A DNA stretch of 35,321 nucleotides from Roseomonas aerilata DSM 19363 (GCF_000711725.1 NZ_JONP01000035.1:1-35321), one strand, 5' to 3'. Positions 14,330 to 24,500 are shown, numbered from the stretch's first letter. Notes: generated by a model not told the origin, from the sequence alone. Numbers and translations are program-made.

Positions 14330-14540
14330 AGACGAAACGTCGAACCTCGCGGGGTGCTGCGATCCAGACCGCTGTCGTGGAGACGGCGCACAGGACCATC
14401 GCCAGCTGGAAGGCCGCGCTGTAGTTCCCCGTTGCGCCATTGATCGCGCCGGCGACCCATGGCCCGGCCGCGCCGCCGCCGATCGGCCTTATGACCAAAG
14501 TGAGCGCGTAGCCGAGGATGCCCTGGGACACAACCATCAA
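14330..14540 (-). pseudogene. MFS transporter, C-terminal fragment
   Basis: The frame reads VSQGILGYALTLVI, then GGGAAGPWVAGAINGATGNY and AAFQLAMVLCAVSTTAVWIA. These are the last transmembrane helices of a major-facilitator permease, with an apparent internal deletion after LTLVIRPI. No N-terminal part exists in the window. The start codon at 14540 is fortuitous. The region 14541-14650 holds nothing recognisable. Confidence 0.7.
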
Positions 14541-14650
14541 TCACAGCCCGCCATCAGCCAAGTATGCCGCAGCCTCACCGTCATACCTCTAAACCCGATG
14601 TTGCCGCTCAAACCCGCTCCAGAAGAAAGTTTGATTTCCCGAAATCATTA

Positions 14651-15727
14651 TCAGGGACTGGACTGGACCATCACTCTCAAGATGGCCAGAACATCTATTC
14701 TATTATTGTTATTATCCCGCAGATGAAAAGTGTGTCTTAGATTAACAAACCCACCATTTCTACTGGCCAAATCAGCGACTTCTGGAGGTAAATAGATGTT
14801 ATTTTTATAAATCTCAGAAGAGTTACCGTTTATTGGGAAAGATCCGCCAAGAATTCTTGAATGTGCAACAGCAGCGGAGGCCGGCACGCCAGAGTCAAGA
14901 AAGAACTGAGCCGTTTCTGTTTCTAGCTGGACCCCGACAGGCGTGAGGGTAGTAAACACGTAATCAACAGGCCGAAACCCGCCTGGTCGAATTCCTACAG
15001 TATCCGGTCTCGTCACCACTCGCAATTGAGCAGGTAGCGGTGCTGTAGTTGAGGTAGTTCCTGCGCCAGCCGAGAACGGCACTTGGATGCCCTGCTCGGC
15101 CAGTCTCGATCGAACGCGCGAGAGCGGCGTAATTTGCAGGAAGCCTGGTGTACCCACCACGCCGGCAGTAATAATGCCAACCACCCGGCCGGCTTCGTTG
15201 ATCACTGGGCCGCCGCTAAAGCCTCCTGCCGCGAGCCCCTCCGTTTGCCATCCTCCCTCAACGCCGAACGCGGCGGTGACCTTTGCCTCGCGACGGTCAA
15301 AAGCAAGACCGAAAGGAAAGCCCGCAAAATATAGTATATGGTCTTCTCTTATTGCCTCGGGCACGCCGACCTCAAGCCCTCCGCTCGCAGGCGGAGAAAA
15401 TGACCGGAATATTGCCACATCGCGGCCTAGATCCTCTACTGATGCTGGATGCGCCTCTTGCCATGGACCTCCTGGATTAGGCCCAAACTCGATCCTCGTT
15501 GCCCCGCGCAAAACGTGCGCCGCAGTAAGTAAGAGACCCTGCGAACCGATATAAAATGCTGTACCCCTCTCTGGTTCGGCGAGGCCCGGCTTGGTGACAC
15601 GGACTGCCATCACCGCCCCGCGCCGCTCAATGGTCCAGAGGCTTTGTGCCGAGGAGACGTTTGTCCAACTGGCGATTGTAATAGCCAAGGCGACCGCGGT
15701 TAAGAGGTATCTTGGTCTAGTTAGCAT
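14651..15727 (-). CDS. Secreted trypsin-like serine protease (S1)
   Basis: 358 residues with a signal peptide (about 1-27, cleaved after SSA). The catalytic triad of the chymotrypsin fold is complete: His71 in LTAAHVL, Asp103 in GRDVAIF, Ser171 in GGFSGGPV. The C-terminal ~130 residues follow a Thr/Ala-rich linker and form an extra, unrecognised domain. No PDZ domain is evident, so this is not a classical DegP. It should act in the periplasm or outside the cell. It lies 9 bases downstream of the astacin gene on the same strand, so the two are probably co-transcribed. Confidence 0.88.
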   Translation of the reverse strand: MLTRPRYLLTAVALAITIASWTNVSSAQSLWTIERRGAVMAVRVTKPGLAEPERGTAFYIGSQGLLLTAAHVLRGATRIEFGPNPGGPWQEAHPASVEDLGRDVAIFRSFSPPASGGLEVGVPEAIREDHILYFAGFPFGLAFDRREAKVTAAFGVEGGWQTEGLAAGGFSGGPVINEAGRVVGIITAGVVGTPGFLQITPLSRVRSRLAEQGIQVPFSAGAGTTSTTAPLPAQLRVVTRPDTVGIRPGGFRPVDYVFTTLTPVGVQLETETAQFFLDSGVPASAAVAHSRILGGSFPINGNSSEIYKNNIYLPPEVADLASRNGGFVNLRHTFHLRDNNNNRIDVLAILRVMVQSSP

Positions 15728-15736
15728 GGGGCGTGC

Positions 15737-16486
15737 TTAGCCTGGCGGGTAGAGGTAGCGAATTGTCGCCGCGTCAATTACGCTTAGGTCAGGTGGGCGA
15801 GACATACTATATATGTTATTGCAATAGTTCATAATCGAGTCCTGATCAAAAGTTTGGCCAACAGCTACAGGGCGAGTACCCCGAAAATCAGGCTTGTTGG
15901 CATGATCCTCCTGACACTGTGGTGGCGTATCAGGACGCAGGTGTTCGTGCAAAACTCCAACAGCATGCAAGAACTCATGCCGTGCGATTGCCACAATACA
16001 ATGCTCTCTAGCTACATGGCAGGGCCATCTTTGAAAAGCGAAGTTCAAAGCCATTTTGGTTGGCAACTCTCTGCCAAAAATTCCCGGTTCGCGCTGTGGA
16101 CCAACTTGTGATTGCGGATTCTCGTCAGCAATCCGAATCCGAATACCTACGTCGCCTGTGCCGCACGTGGCCCACCCGTAGAAGCGAAGTGCCGAGTGCC
16201 TCTCCAAAGATGTCCTAATTGATTGCTGAACAAGGATCTTCTCGGCTGAGAATTGCTCTGCACCAGGTTCCCAGCAAACTGAGATCGTCGGATTTCTCCA
16301 ACGAGCGTTCCAATCGATATATCCAAATCGCTCTAGAGCGACCGAGCCCCCTTGCAGCTGAACGAAAGGGGCTTCCCCCTCAGGCGGGGAACTCTGCGCA
16401 TCAGAAAAGTTTGGAATAGCTATCATGAATAGCATTGCGCAATGCGCGAATACTTTGCCCAGGACTGCGGGAAGACATCTTGTCAT
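15737..16486 (-). CDS. Astacin-like zinc metalloprotease (M12A)
   Basis: 249 residues with an N-terminal signal peptide (about 1-30). The zinc site is the full astacin signature HEFLHAVGVLHEHLRPD (170-186): His170, Glu171, His174 and His180. A Met-turn (SIMNYC) follows at about 217-222. It has four or more cysteines outside the signal peptide, suiting an oxidising compartment. The first gene of a two-gene unit with the serine protease. A secreted protease pair is unusual cargo for a small plasmid. One protease may activate the other, or both may attack the same external target. Confidence 0.88.
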   Translation of the reverse strand: MTRCLPAVLGKVFAHCAMLFMIAIPNFSDAQSSPPEGEAPFVQLQGGSVALERFGYIDWNARWRNPTISVCWEPGAEQFSAEKILVQQSIRTSLERHSALRFYGWATCGTGDVGIRIRIADENPQSQVGPQREPGIFGRELPTKMALNFAFQRWPCHVAREHCIVAIARHEFLHAVGVLHEHLRPDTPPQCQEDHANKPDFRGTRPVAVGQTFDQDSIMNYCNNIYSMSRPPDLSVIDAATIRYLYPPG

Positions 16487-16750
16487 CCTTGTTTCCTACT
16501 TGGAGCATCTCTCCCTCGAAGGATATCCATACAGTCCTCTCAGACACAAGGTCCCCACGAAGTCGCACAGTTTGAGGTGGTCCCCGGATAGTAGCTGCTC
16601 AACCCAGGGCGAGGACCGACTGGGCCTGTAGGGTGGCGCGGATGGCCTGACAGACGTCGGTGCCGCTCAAGCTTTTGCAAAGCACTGAACTGAGCTCGCG
16701 CCCCTTGCGCCAACCACTTCTTGTGGCTCGAAAAGATCTCGGACGGACAC
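16487..16750. other. Intergenic region with possible IS-end relic
   Basis: No convincing gene. TGAGGTGGTCCCCGGATAG at 16573-16591 resembles the terminal repeat of IS3-family elements and may be a solo end left by another insertion. The upstream promoter region of the protease pair should lie within the first 100 bases. Confidence 0.3.
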
Positions 16751-17193
16751 TCAGGCGGCAGCATACTTCGAAGTCGTCAGAACCTCAGTGGGATCGGGAT
16801 CGCCAGCTACTAAGCCAGCGGCGGAGCGGAAGCGCGAGAAATCGGCAGCTCGATAGCGATCGAAGCGTGGATACGGACTCTCTATTAGCTTTCCCGTCGC
16901 CTTATCCTTGCGCTTCCCGTTGAACCATATCGACCTCTTTTCAATATTCTTCCCATTCTTGTTTTGGTTGGCTTCGTGCACGAACTCAGCAAACGACATG
17001 ATCCACATCACGTCCATTCGTTGCGCTTAAACCACGAAATAGTAGTTCTCCCGGATCTCCGGATGCATGATCGCAACGAAGAGTGCCGCGTCGCCGTCGA
17101 CGACATCAGAGGTGGCTCGGGGAATCTGGACAGGTTGGATGAGTGGAGTTTCTGCCTGACGGCGGCCGGGATGGCCGCAGATTAGGAGAGACG

Positions 17194-17505
17194 ATGAGCA
17201 AGCGAACTCGGCGGAACCATTTCCCGGCCTTCAAGGCGAAGGTGGCGCTGGCTGCTGTGAGGGGCGAGAAGACACTGGCTGAGCTGGCCCAGCAGTTCGA
17301 CGTACACCCGAACCAGATTACGACCTGGAAGGCCCAGCTCCTGGAGGGGGCTGCCGGGGTGTTCGGTTCCGAGACACGACCGGACGCGGCCCTGCCGGCG
17401 GTGGACGTCAAGACGCTTCACGCGAAGATTGGAGAGCTGACGCTCAGCAATGATTTTTTGTCCGGCGCGCTCAGCAAAGCCGGCCTGCTGAGCGCAAAGC
17501 GATGA
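17194..17505 (+). CDS. IS3-family OrfA (helix-turn-helix, leucine-zipper protein)
   Basis: 103 residues. The ATG follows AGGAGAG. It begins [20 protein letters not shown], with the helix-turn-helix [17 protein letters not shown] at 32-48 and a terminal helix that resembles the IS3 leucine zipper. It binds the IS ends and is normally joined to OrfB by programmed -1 frameshifting to make the transposase. Here OrfB also begins at an ATG overlapping the OrfA stop. Confidence 0.92.
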   Translation: MSKRTRRNHFPAFKAKVALAAVRGEKTLAELAQQFDVHPNQITTWKAQLLEGAAGVFGSETRPDAALPAVDVKTLHAKIGELTLSNDFLSGALSKAGLLSAKR

Positions 17506-18329
17506 TCGACCGCGAGCACGGCTTGTCCGTCGCCAGGCAGGCGAGTCTCCTCGGGATCAGCCGCGGCAGCGTCTACTACCTGCCCCGGCCGGTGTCAGCG
17601 GCCGATCTTGCGGTGATGCGCCGGATGGACGAGTTGCACCTGGAGTTCCCTTTCGCGGGAAGCAGGATGTTGCGCGACCTCCTGAACAAGGAAGGTGTCG
17701 AGATCGGCCGATGCCATGTTGCGACGCTGATGAAGCGCATGGACATCGAGGCGATCTATCGCAAGCCGAACACCTCAAAGCCGGCGCCGGGCCACAAGAT
17801 CTACCCGTATCTGCTGAGCGGATTGAAGATTGAGCGCCCGAACCAGGTCTGGGCCATAGACATCACCTACGTGCCCATGGCGCGCGGCTTCGTCTACCTC
17901 GTCGCCGTGCTCGACTGGTTCAGCCGCCGGATCCTGTCCTGGCGGGTGTCGATCAGCATGGAGGCGGCCTTCTGCGTCGAGGCACTGGAGGAGGCGATCG
18001 TCAGGCACGGCCGACCAGAGATCTGCAACACGGATCAGGGATCGCAGTTCACCAGCCAAGTCTTCACCGAAGTGCTGCTCAAGGCCGGTATCGCCATCAG
18101 CATGGACGGCAGGGGCGCCTGGCGCGACAACATCTTCGTCGATCGGCTCTGGCGCTCGGTCAAGTACGAGGAGGTCTACCTGAAGGCCTACGAGACCGTC
18201 AGCGAGGCCCGCGCCTCGATCGGCCGCTCTCTGGCCTTCTACAATGGCCGCAGGCCTCATTCGAGCCTCGACCGGCAGACGCCGGACCAAGCATACTTCA
18301 CCGGGCTCCCGCAGATCGCGGCAGCCTGA
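17502..18329 (+). CDS. IS3-family OrfB (DDE transposase catalytic subunit)
   Basis: 275 residues, the normal size. An HTH_21-like segment is at 30-90, then the rve integrase core. The catalytic triad is visible: Asp in WAIDITYVP, Asp in NTDQGSQFT, and Glu in KYEEVYL about 35 residues later. The end has the usual [18 protein letters not shown]. It overlaps orfA by four bases (ATGA). Apparently functional. Confidence 0.93.
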   Translation: MIDREHGLSVARQASLLGISRGSVYYLPRPVSAADLAVMRRMDELHLEFPFAGSRMLRDLLNKEGVEIGRCHVATLMKRMDIEAIYRKPNTSKPAPGHKIYPYLLSGLKIERPNQVWAIDITYVPMARGFVYLVAVLDWFSRRILSWRVSISMEAAFCVEALEEAIVRHGRPEICNTDQGSQFTSQVFTEVLLKAGIAISMDGRGAWRDNIFVDRLWRSVKYEEVYLKAYETVSEARASIGRSLAFYNGRRPHSSLDRQTPDQAYFTGLPQIAAA

Positions 18330-18792
18330 ACCCGGTAGGGCTCCACTTATACCAGCACCAGCTGCTGTTCAGACAAACCGAGCCACCTCTATCGGCTGAA
18401 CGTGCCTTGATCTGATCCTCGATGAATTGGTTGTCGCGTTTCCGCACCACGGCATCGATCCCAAAATCGTCAACCAGCGGCACGTAGACGTCGAGGCCCT
18501 CCCTCAGCATGCGACCGATCAGCCAATACTCTATACGACGACCAAACCCGGCAGAGTGCCTGTAGCTCTTTTCCACAACCGTCTCCTGGCGCCACACCCA
18601 TTACCACGCTTCGATAAGGCGCCCTCGGAGGCTTGTGCCGGGCCAACTGCTGAACATTCCGCGTGTCCAAAGGGTGGACAAGGTGGCCCAATACATTCCG
18701 CCCCGTTCGACGGCACCGACCCGGGCTATGTTGGGTGCATGAAAACGGGCAATAGTGGTGATGCTGTGGATAGCTTTATTGGGAGGCCCAGT

Positions 18793-20787
18793 ATGATCTG
18801 CGCTCTGCACAGTCCGGCAACCTCCTTTATCAGGTTGTGTGCCAAAGGAGGCATCGGCACGACTATTCTTGAAGGATTCCGTGAACGGTTCGGCTATGTG
18901 CCGGGCGCTTCCGAGCAGAGATCGTGGGCCGCTTCACTGTCCGCCCTCGCACAGGTCATGGCCGATCACGATGTCGAAGAGGTTGATGTTTTTGTCGAGC
19001 TGCAGATGCCTCTGTCGTCTGCCCGTTGCGACGTGCTTCTCGTGGGCCGAAACGAACACAGCCAGCCTACGGCAATTGTCGTCGAGCTGAAGCAATGGAG
19101 TTCCGTCTCGCAGTCTGCGCTGCGCGACACGGTTTCCGTACTTGGGCGCCCTGAAACACATCCCTCGGTTCAGACACGCGGATACGTGAACTACCTAAGG
19201 AACTTCCATGGCGCATTCGCCGAAGGGCACCTCAGCCTGTTCGGATGCACTTTCCTCCACAACATGACGTCACAAGCCAGCCTGAAGCTTTTGCTCTCCG
19301 AGAAGGCGTTCGACACAGCGCCGCGCGAGCATCCTGTGTTTGCAGGAGTAAACCCAGCAGGCCTCGGCGTGTACCTCAAGCGCCACATTGGCGGGGGACA
19401 CGTTAGCGACGTAGAGGCGCTGATCTTGCGCGCGCGCGTACAACCTTCGACTAAACTGCTGGACCTTGTTGACGCGGCGGTTCAAGGGAATCACGAGTGG
19501 CGGCTGCTCGACGAGCAGCTGTTGGCGTTCAATCAAGTCATCTCGCTAGTGGATCAGGCGAAAGCCAAAGCAGGCGGGCGCAATCTTGTGGCAGTTCGAG
19601 GCGGTCCCGGAACCGGCAAAAGCGTCATTGCGATTCAACTTCTCGCGTATGCTGCGCGTCAGCGTTGGCGCATCGCGCATGTGACTGGATCCAAAGCGTT
19701 TCAGACTGTTCTCCAGGCAAAGACGCAGCATTTCGCCGACGCATTTATTAAGCGGCTCTTCAACACGCGCTACAAGAACAACCTGCCGGTGAAAGAGCTG
19801 TTCACCACCTTCCGCGATGTCGCGAAGCTCGGTTCCACCGGCGGGCAACAGCTTGATCTTGTGATCGGCGATGAAGGCCACCGATTGTGGGATCATCGAC
19901 GGAACGTCCGCACATACCAAGTAGAATGCGACGTGCCGATGATCGAGGAGATGCTGCTAGCAGCGCCAGTAACGGTCATCTTTCTCGATGACGACCAAGG
20001 CGTAAGGGCAAACGAGATTGGGTCCGTGCAATACCTGAAGGAACATGCCGAGCGCCTCGGCGTAGACTTCGCCCTTGTTGATCTCACTACGCAGTTCCGC
20101 TGCGCGGGAAGCAAGAGCTACCTAGACTGGGCGGAGAGCTGCCTAGGCTTCAATGCGCCGCGCTCCCTCGCGTGGAGAGACTATGGCGGCTACGACTTTC
20201 GCATTGCAACCAATGTCCAGAGCATAGTGGACGAGTTGCAGCGTCTCGCCAGCGAAGGCGACCGCTGCCGGTTGGTTGCGGGCTTCTGTTGGCGTTGGAG
20301 CGAACCCCGCCCCGATGGATCTCTGCCACACGACGTAACAGACCCGCGCTTCAGACAATGGAGTGCACCCTGGATAGAGAAGGGCGATCGCTACGCCAAC
20401 CCAAGTAACCATCGCTACTTCCGGTGGGCCAGCGACGAGGATAGGTTTGATCAGGTTGGGTCCATCTACTCAGTGCAAGGCTTTGAGTTCGACTATGTCG
20501 GGGTGATTTTTGGCGATGACCTTGTAATCCGAAATGGGCAGTGGTGTGCCGACTTGACCCGGAACAAGGACGCGCAGTTCAAGGAGGATCTGAGGCGTCG
20601 CGCATCGCTGGGGCACACTGCCGACGCTGCCGCACAACTTCGGAACATTTATCGTGTGCTTCTGACGCGCGGGATGAAGGGCACCTTTGTGTACTTCCTC
20701 GACGACGAAACACGAAGCTTTTTTGAAAAGGCTCTCCGCTCAGCGCACGCCGTGCAAGCCGACCTCCCTGCCGGCAAGGTGGCCTAA
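18793..20787 (+). CDS. Nuclease-like domain fused to a DUF2075/Schlafen-type NTPase-helicase
   Basis: 664 residues from the ATG at 18793, which is preceded by a clear GGGAGG; the open frame upstream lacks such a signal. The N-terminal ~115 residues have a PD-(D/E)XK-like arrangement (Asp80 in RCDVLLVG, Glu98-x-Lys100 in VVELKQW). The C-terminal two-thirds is a superfamily-1-type ATPase of the DUF2075 kind. Walker A is GGPGTGKS (270-277), Walker B is LVIGDEGHRLW, followed by the LTTQFRCAGS motif, then YSVQGFEFDYVGVIFGDD, and finally YRVLLTRGMKG. Proteins of this architecture are frequent in defence islands and are thought to process nucleic acid. It is divergent from the IS-disrupted nuclease-like gene; they may once have formed one system. 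An IS5-type end begins 14 bases after its stop. Confidence 0.85.
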   Translation: MICALHSPATSFIRLCAKGGIGTTILEGFRERFGYVPGASEQRSWAASLSALAQVMADHDVEEVDVFVELQMPLSSARCDVLLVGRNEHSQPTAIVVELKQWSSVSQSALRDTVSVLGRPETHPSVQTRGYVNYLRNFHGAFAEGHLSLFGCTFLHNMTSQASLKLLLSEKAFDTAPREHPVFAGVNPAGLGVYLKRHIGGGHVSDVEALILRARVQPSTKLLDLVDAAVQGNHEWRLLDEQLLAFNQVISLVDQAKAKAGGRNLVAVRGGPGTGKSVIAIQLLAYAARQRWRIAHVTGSKAFQTVLQAKTQHFADAFIKRLFNTRYKNNLPVKELFTTFRDVAKLGSTGGQQLDLVIGDEGHRLWDHRRNVRTYQVECDVPMIEEMLLAAPVTVIFLDDDQGVRANEIGSVQYLKEHAERLGVDFALVDLTTQFRCAGSKSYLDWAESCLGFNAPRSLAWRDYGGYDFRIATNVQSIVDELQRLASEGDRCRLVAGFCWRWSEPRPDGSLPHDVTDPRFRQWSAPWIEKGDRYANPSNHRYFRWASDEDRFDQVGSIYSVQGFEFDYVGVIFGDDLVIRNGQWCADLTRNKDAQFKEDLRRRASLGHTADAAAQLRNIYRVLLTRGMKGTFVYFLDDETRSFFEKALRSAHAVQADLPAGKVA

Positions 20788-20800
20788 ACTGGTCGCAAAC

Positions 20801-21010
20801 GGCTCTGTTGCAGAAATCATGATGAGGACGCGGTGGTCCCGCGAGTTGCTTCTCCCAGGTAAGCGCAACGGTGTGGGGCATGCCGAGGCGGTTGAAGGCG
20901 TTGAAGATGGCACAGCGGATTTGCACCTGGGCAACCTGACGGGCAGGGTCACGGGCGGCGAGGCGCTTGAGGCGTGACATGGCGGTCTCGGTAAGGCTGC
21001 GCTGGTCCGA
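20801..21010 (-). mobile_element. IS5-type element relic (3' end of transposase and one terminal repeat)
   Basis: GGCTCTGTTGCAGAAATC at 20801-20818 looks like the terminal repeat of an IS5-superfamily element. Inside it the minus strand encodes SDQRSLTETAMSRLKRLAAR, then RQVAQVQIRCAIFNAFNRLG, the usual transposase tail. The rest of the transposase and the other end are missing. From about 21015 to 21224 the sequence is AT-richer and holds nothing I can name. Confidence 0.65.
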
Positions 21011-21224
21011 TCCCGGATTATTGAATTACCGGTTAGAAAAGGCCAGCTTTTCCTTATTGATATCACACTTTGTCGGGACTGTTCTTTGCCCATTTCTGCT
21101 CCCATTCCGTCCATTGAGACGAGCCGGGCGAAAAAGTATTGATGCCAAAGCGCCCGCAAATTGCCATGGCAGAGAACATGTAAAATCGAGATTTATAAGG
21201 ATCTTCCAAACCCGTAGCGCATCC

Positions 21225-21509
21225 TCAAAATCCACCATACTCGGCTTCCGTCAGGGTTTTCAGGAAGCTTTCGAGCGTGTGGCCCCCAGCCTTGAGCGTG
21301 CCGCACCACCCGCAGGCATAGTCAGCCGCCGCCCGGAAAGCCTTACATCCGCAGTTCGGGCATCGCCTCGCTTACCGTTCCCTCTCTTGCTCGAAGTCAT
21401 AGCCCGCCACAGGCCCGCCCCGCTCATATCCCGCCTTGTTCTCGGCAATGCGCCGCTGTTTGACGGCTTCCTCTCGGTCCTCAGCCTGCCCCGGTGGAGG
21501 GGACGACAC
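21225..21509 (-). pseudogene. Zinc-ribbon protein gene with an in-frame TAA
   Basis: One frame from a GTG at 21509 reads SSPPPGQAEDREEAVKQRRI, then AENKAGYERGGPVAGYDFEQ. It meets TAA at 21374-21372 and continues in the same frame as CPNCGCKAF...YACGWCGTLKAG...LTEAEYGGF to a TGA at 21227-21225. Two CxxC pairs (CPNC and CGWC) make a clear zinc ribbon of the DNA- or RNA-binding kind. No start codon exists between TAA and the first Cys, so the ribbon cannot be translated separately. It looks like one ~94-residue protein broken by a nonsense mutation, unless the stop is read through. It lies 68 bp downstream of traA on the same strand. Confidence 0.6.
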
Positions 21510-21576
21510 CAGCCGATCTCAAGGCATGCAAAGGATGCAACCTGGCAATTCTGCTTTTGGCCGATTTCTGTCTCGG

Positions 21577-24500
21577 TCACATCCGCATCCCGCGCCCTCG
21601 GCTGAAACCCAGACGCTCCTGCTGTGCCTCGCGCTGCTGCTCCTGGGCGCGCTCCCGTGTCTCCATCCCGAGCCGCCCGTCCAGCTCCGCCGCCAGCACG
21701 CGTCCGGCCGCAGCCATCCCCGCACGTGGCCGATCCACCGCTTCCTCGCCTAGCCCTGCCGCCCGTCCCGCGCTCCGCCGCAGCTCGCGCACGCCCTGCT
21801 CGCCCAGCCGCCGCCCCGCCGCCTCCGCAAAGGCCCGCAATTCCGCCGCGACTTTCGGCTTCGCGACTACCTCCTGCGCCCACACCTCACCCACGGCACT
21901 TCTCCTCTCGAAGGCAAGGGTGCTGTACCGGTCCGTTCGCGCCGCCTCCCGCTGCTCCGGCGTTCCCGCCCCTTCCACCGCCCGCACCGCTGCCCACGCA
22001 GCTGGCGACAGGCCAGGGATCTCCACCGCATCGCACCGCTTCTGCGCCTCGACCTCGCGGACGTAGCGATCCGCTGCCCTCCCCTCCTTTTCGCGCAGCC
22101 GCACCAGCCCAGGACCGATCGAGCCCGAGCAGCGATGGGCCGCCTCCCGCTCCGCTTTCGCCGCAGCCGAGGCGAACCACCCCGTCTTGCCCCGCAGCTC
22201 GCCCAGCAGCTCCGGCCCTCTGTCCCCGAGCGTCCGCTCCGCCCCGAGCGGCCCGCCTTCGGTCTTCTCCAGCGCATGAAGGCGCTGCCGCGCCTCGGCC
22301 GGGTCGCGATAAGTGACGTCGAGCCAGACTGTCAGGTGGTGCTTCTCGTGCTGCACCCCATGGTCCCGGGCGACCGCTGCAGCGACCTCACCGGCCGTCG
22401 TGCCCCGCCCCAGGCTGTCACGGCCCCAAGGGTCCTGGTGCGCCAGTAGCAACGGCGCCACCCTCTCCGGCTCCGGCCGCACGACCACGATCTCGCTCGC
22501 GGGCGCCAGCGGGTGCAGCCCGCGCCGCTCCGCGAAGGCCGCGACGTGCCGCGCCTGCTTTTCCTCCGACCTGTCCCGCCCCGGCGCCGCGTAGTCCAGC
22601 GTCGTGTCCTTTGCCCGCTCCCGGCCCAGGGTGTGCCCCAGCCCATCCCGGCTTCCCATCGCCTCGGCCGACCAGTGCAGCTGCACGCCCTCGCGGTGCC
22701 GTGTCAGGGCGACGTAGGCCATGTGCCGGTCCATCCCCGCCCCGGCCAGCACGTGCGCCCGGTCCACCGTCACGCCCTGCGCCTTGTGCACTGTCGCGGC
22801 ATAGCCGTGGTCCAAGTGGTCGTAGTCGCGGAGGCTGAACGTCACTGTCCTCCCCTGCCCTGCCTGCCCGCCGGCCCCATCCAGCGCCACTGTCAGCCGC
22901 TCGCCTCCGGCCTCCACCGCCAGCACCGTGCCCAGCGTGCCGTTTTTCACCGCCATGCCGCCGCGCCCGTCCGGCCCTGCCCCCAGTGCCCTCTCGTTGC
23001 GGAGGAACATGACCCGCTCGCCGGCCGCCATCGCCCGCTCGCCGCGCTCCGTCGCGACCTGACGCTCCTCGCCCAGCTCGCCCGCCTCCTGCAGCCGGTC
23101 GCGCGCCAGACTATTCAGCGCTGCCACGTCCGCCCGCGTGTGCGCCAGCATGATCTGGCTCGCCTGTGGATTCTCCTGACGCCCCACAGCCCAGCCCGCC
23201 ACCAGCGCCGCACGCGCTGCATCCTGGCTGCGGTGGCCCACCACCATGCCGGCCGCCTCGTAGCGCCCCAGCGCCGCCGCCGTGCGCCCCGTCGCCAGTT
23301 CCCGCGTGGCCTCTCGCTGCCATTCCTCCCGCTGCCGCCGCACCTCGGCGATCTCTGCTGCCCCGTGCCGCTCCGCCAGTGCCCGGAACGCCGCCCCGGC
23401 CTCGATCGCCTGCAACTGCTCGGGGTCGCCCACCAGCACCACCTTGGCGCCGGCCTCGTGGGCAGCAGAGAGCACCCGCTCCATCTGCCGCGAGCCCACC
23501 ATCCCCGCTTCGTCCACCACCAGCACGTCGCGCGACGCCAACCGGTCTGCCTCGCGGCCTTCCTTCCAGCTCCACTCCAGGCTCGCCAGCGTACGCGACC
23601 GTATACCCGAGCCCGCCTCCAGCCCCTCTGCCGCAATGCCGGACAAGGCCGCACCGCGCACCCGGTAGCCCCGCGCCTCCCACACCTCCCGCGCCACCCC
23701 CAGCATCGCGCTCTTGCCCGTGCCGGCGTAGCCCACCACCAGCCCCAGGTCCCCACCCGCCGTGATGTGCTCCACCGCCCGCTGCTGCTCCTCCCCCAAC
23801 CACAGCCCGCCCTTGGCCGCGACGCGCATCGCGCAGTCCACCGCCCCCGGGGTGGCCCGGTGCGCCCAAGTCCCAGCGAGCGCCGCCCCGGCCGCCTCCA
23901 TGCGCTGCTCGGCCACCAGCATCCCTTGCGTGCTGAACCGCTCCCGCCCGCGTCCGTCCTCCCCGACGCGCACCAGCTCCGGCGAGGCCTCCACCTTCGC
24001 CATCACCTGCCCGAACTGCTCCGCCCCATCTGTGTGCCGCGAAACGAAGCGCGCCAGATCGTGCCGGGTGAAGGTGGACTGCTGCCGCGTCAGGGCATCC
24101 AGGGCGACGCTCGGGTCCGCCGCGATCCGTTCCCCGTTCCGCCGTGCGATGCCGTCGTGCTCGGCCCGACGCTCTGCTGCCTCGCCCCGCTCCGCCCGCC
24201 GAGTCCCAGCCCGCCCCACCTTGTGCTGCGGCTCCAGTGGGATGCCCTGCTCGGCCAAGCTTCGGTGGTCAATGCGCGCGTCGTGCCCCAGCTCGTGCAG
24301 CCGCTCGTTCGCCAGCTCTGCCCAGCGCTCGCGCCAGCCCTTCAGCAGTTCCGTCCGGTTCCAGTCCCGCTCCTTCGGCCCGAAGCCCGCCTCCCCCGCT
24401 GGTCCGCTACCCGCCTCCACCCACCGCATGGTCAGCATGACGTGCGCGTGCGGCTGCGCCTCGCCGTCGGCACCCATCCCCCAGTGCACGTTCAGGTCCG

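Larger units (their letters stand above)
17108..18390 (+). mobile_element. IS3-family insertion sequence, complete, 1283 bp
   Basis: Bounded by perfect 13-bp inverted repeats (AGAGGTGGCTCGG at 17108-17120, its complement at 18378-18390). It is flanked by a 3-bp target duplication ATC (17105-17107 and 18391-18393). The boundaries are confirmed by the interrupted gene, whose frame is restored when the element and one ATC are removed. It carries orfA and orfB. It looks intact and recent. Confidence 0.92.
16751..18576 (-). pseudogene. PD-(D/E)XK nuclease-like gene split by an IS3 insertion
   Basis: Two fragments of one minus-strand gene flank the IS. The N-terminal part (18576-18391) starts at a GTG behind AGGAG and reads EKSYRHSAGFGRRIEYWLIG. 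It contains DDFGIDAVVRKRDNQFIEDQIKARSAD in two overlapping blocks, with the Asp and Glu-x-Gln pattern of a PD-(D/E)XK core. The C-terminal part (17107-16751) continues DVVDGDAALFVAI and ends in KRSIWFNGKRKD...YAAA. Deleting the IS and one copy of the ATC duplication restores the frame exactly (KARSAD-VVDGDA). A second lesion, an in-frame TAA after ENYYFVV, lies in the C-terminal part. It would have been a DNA-acting protein, possibly defensive, divergent from the helicase-nuclease gene at 18793. Confidence 0.8.

Noticed and set aside
18427-18792. N-terminal extension of the DUF2075 protein
   Set aside because: It overlaps the divergent disrupted gene, reads as nonsense, and a good GGGAGG precedes the ATG at 18793.
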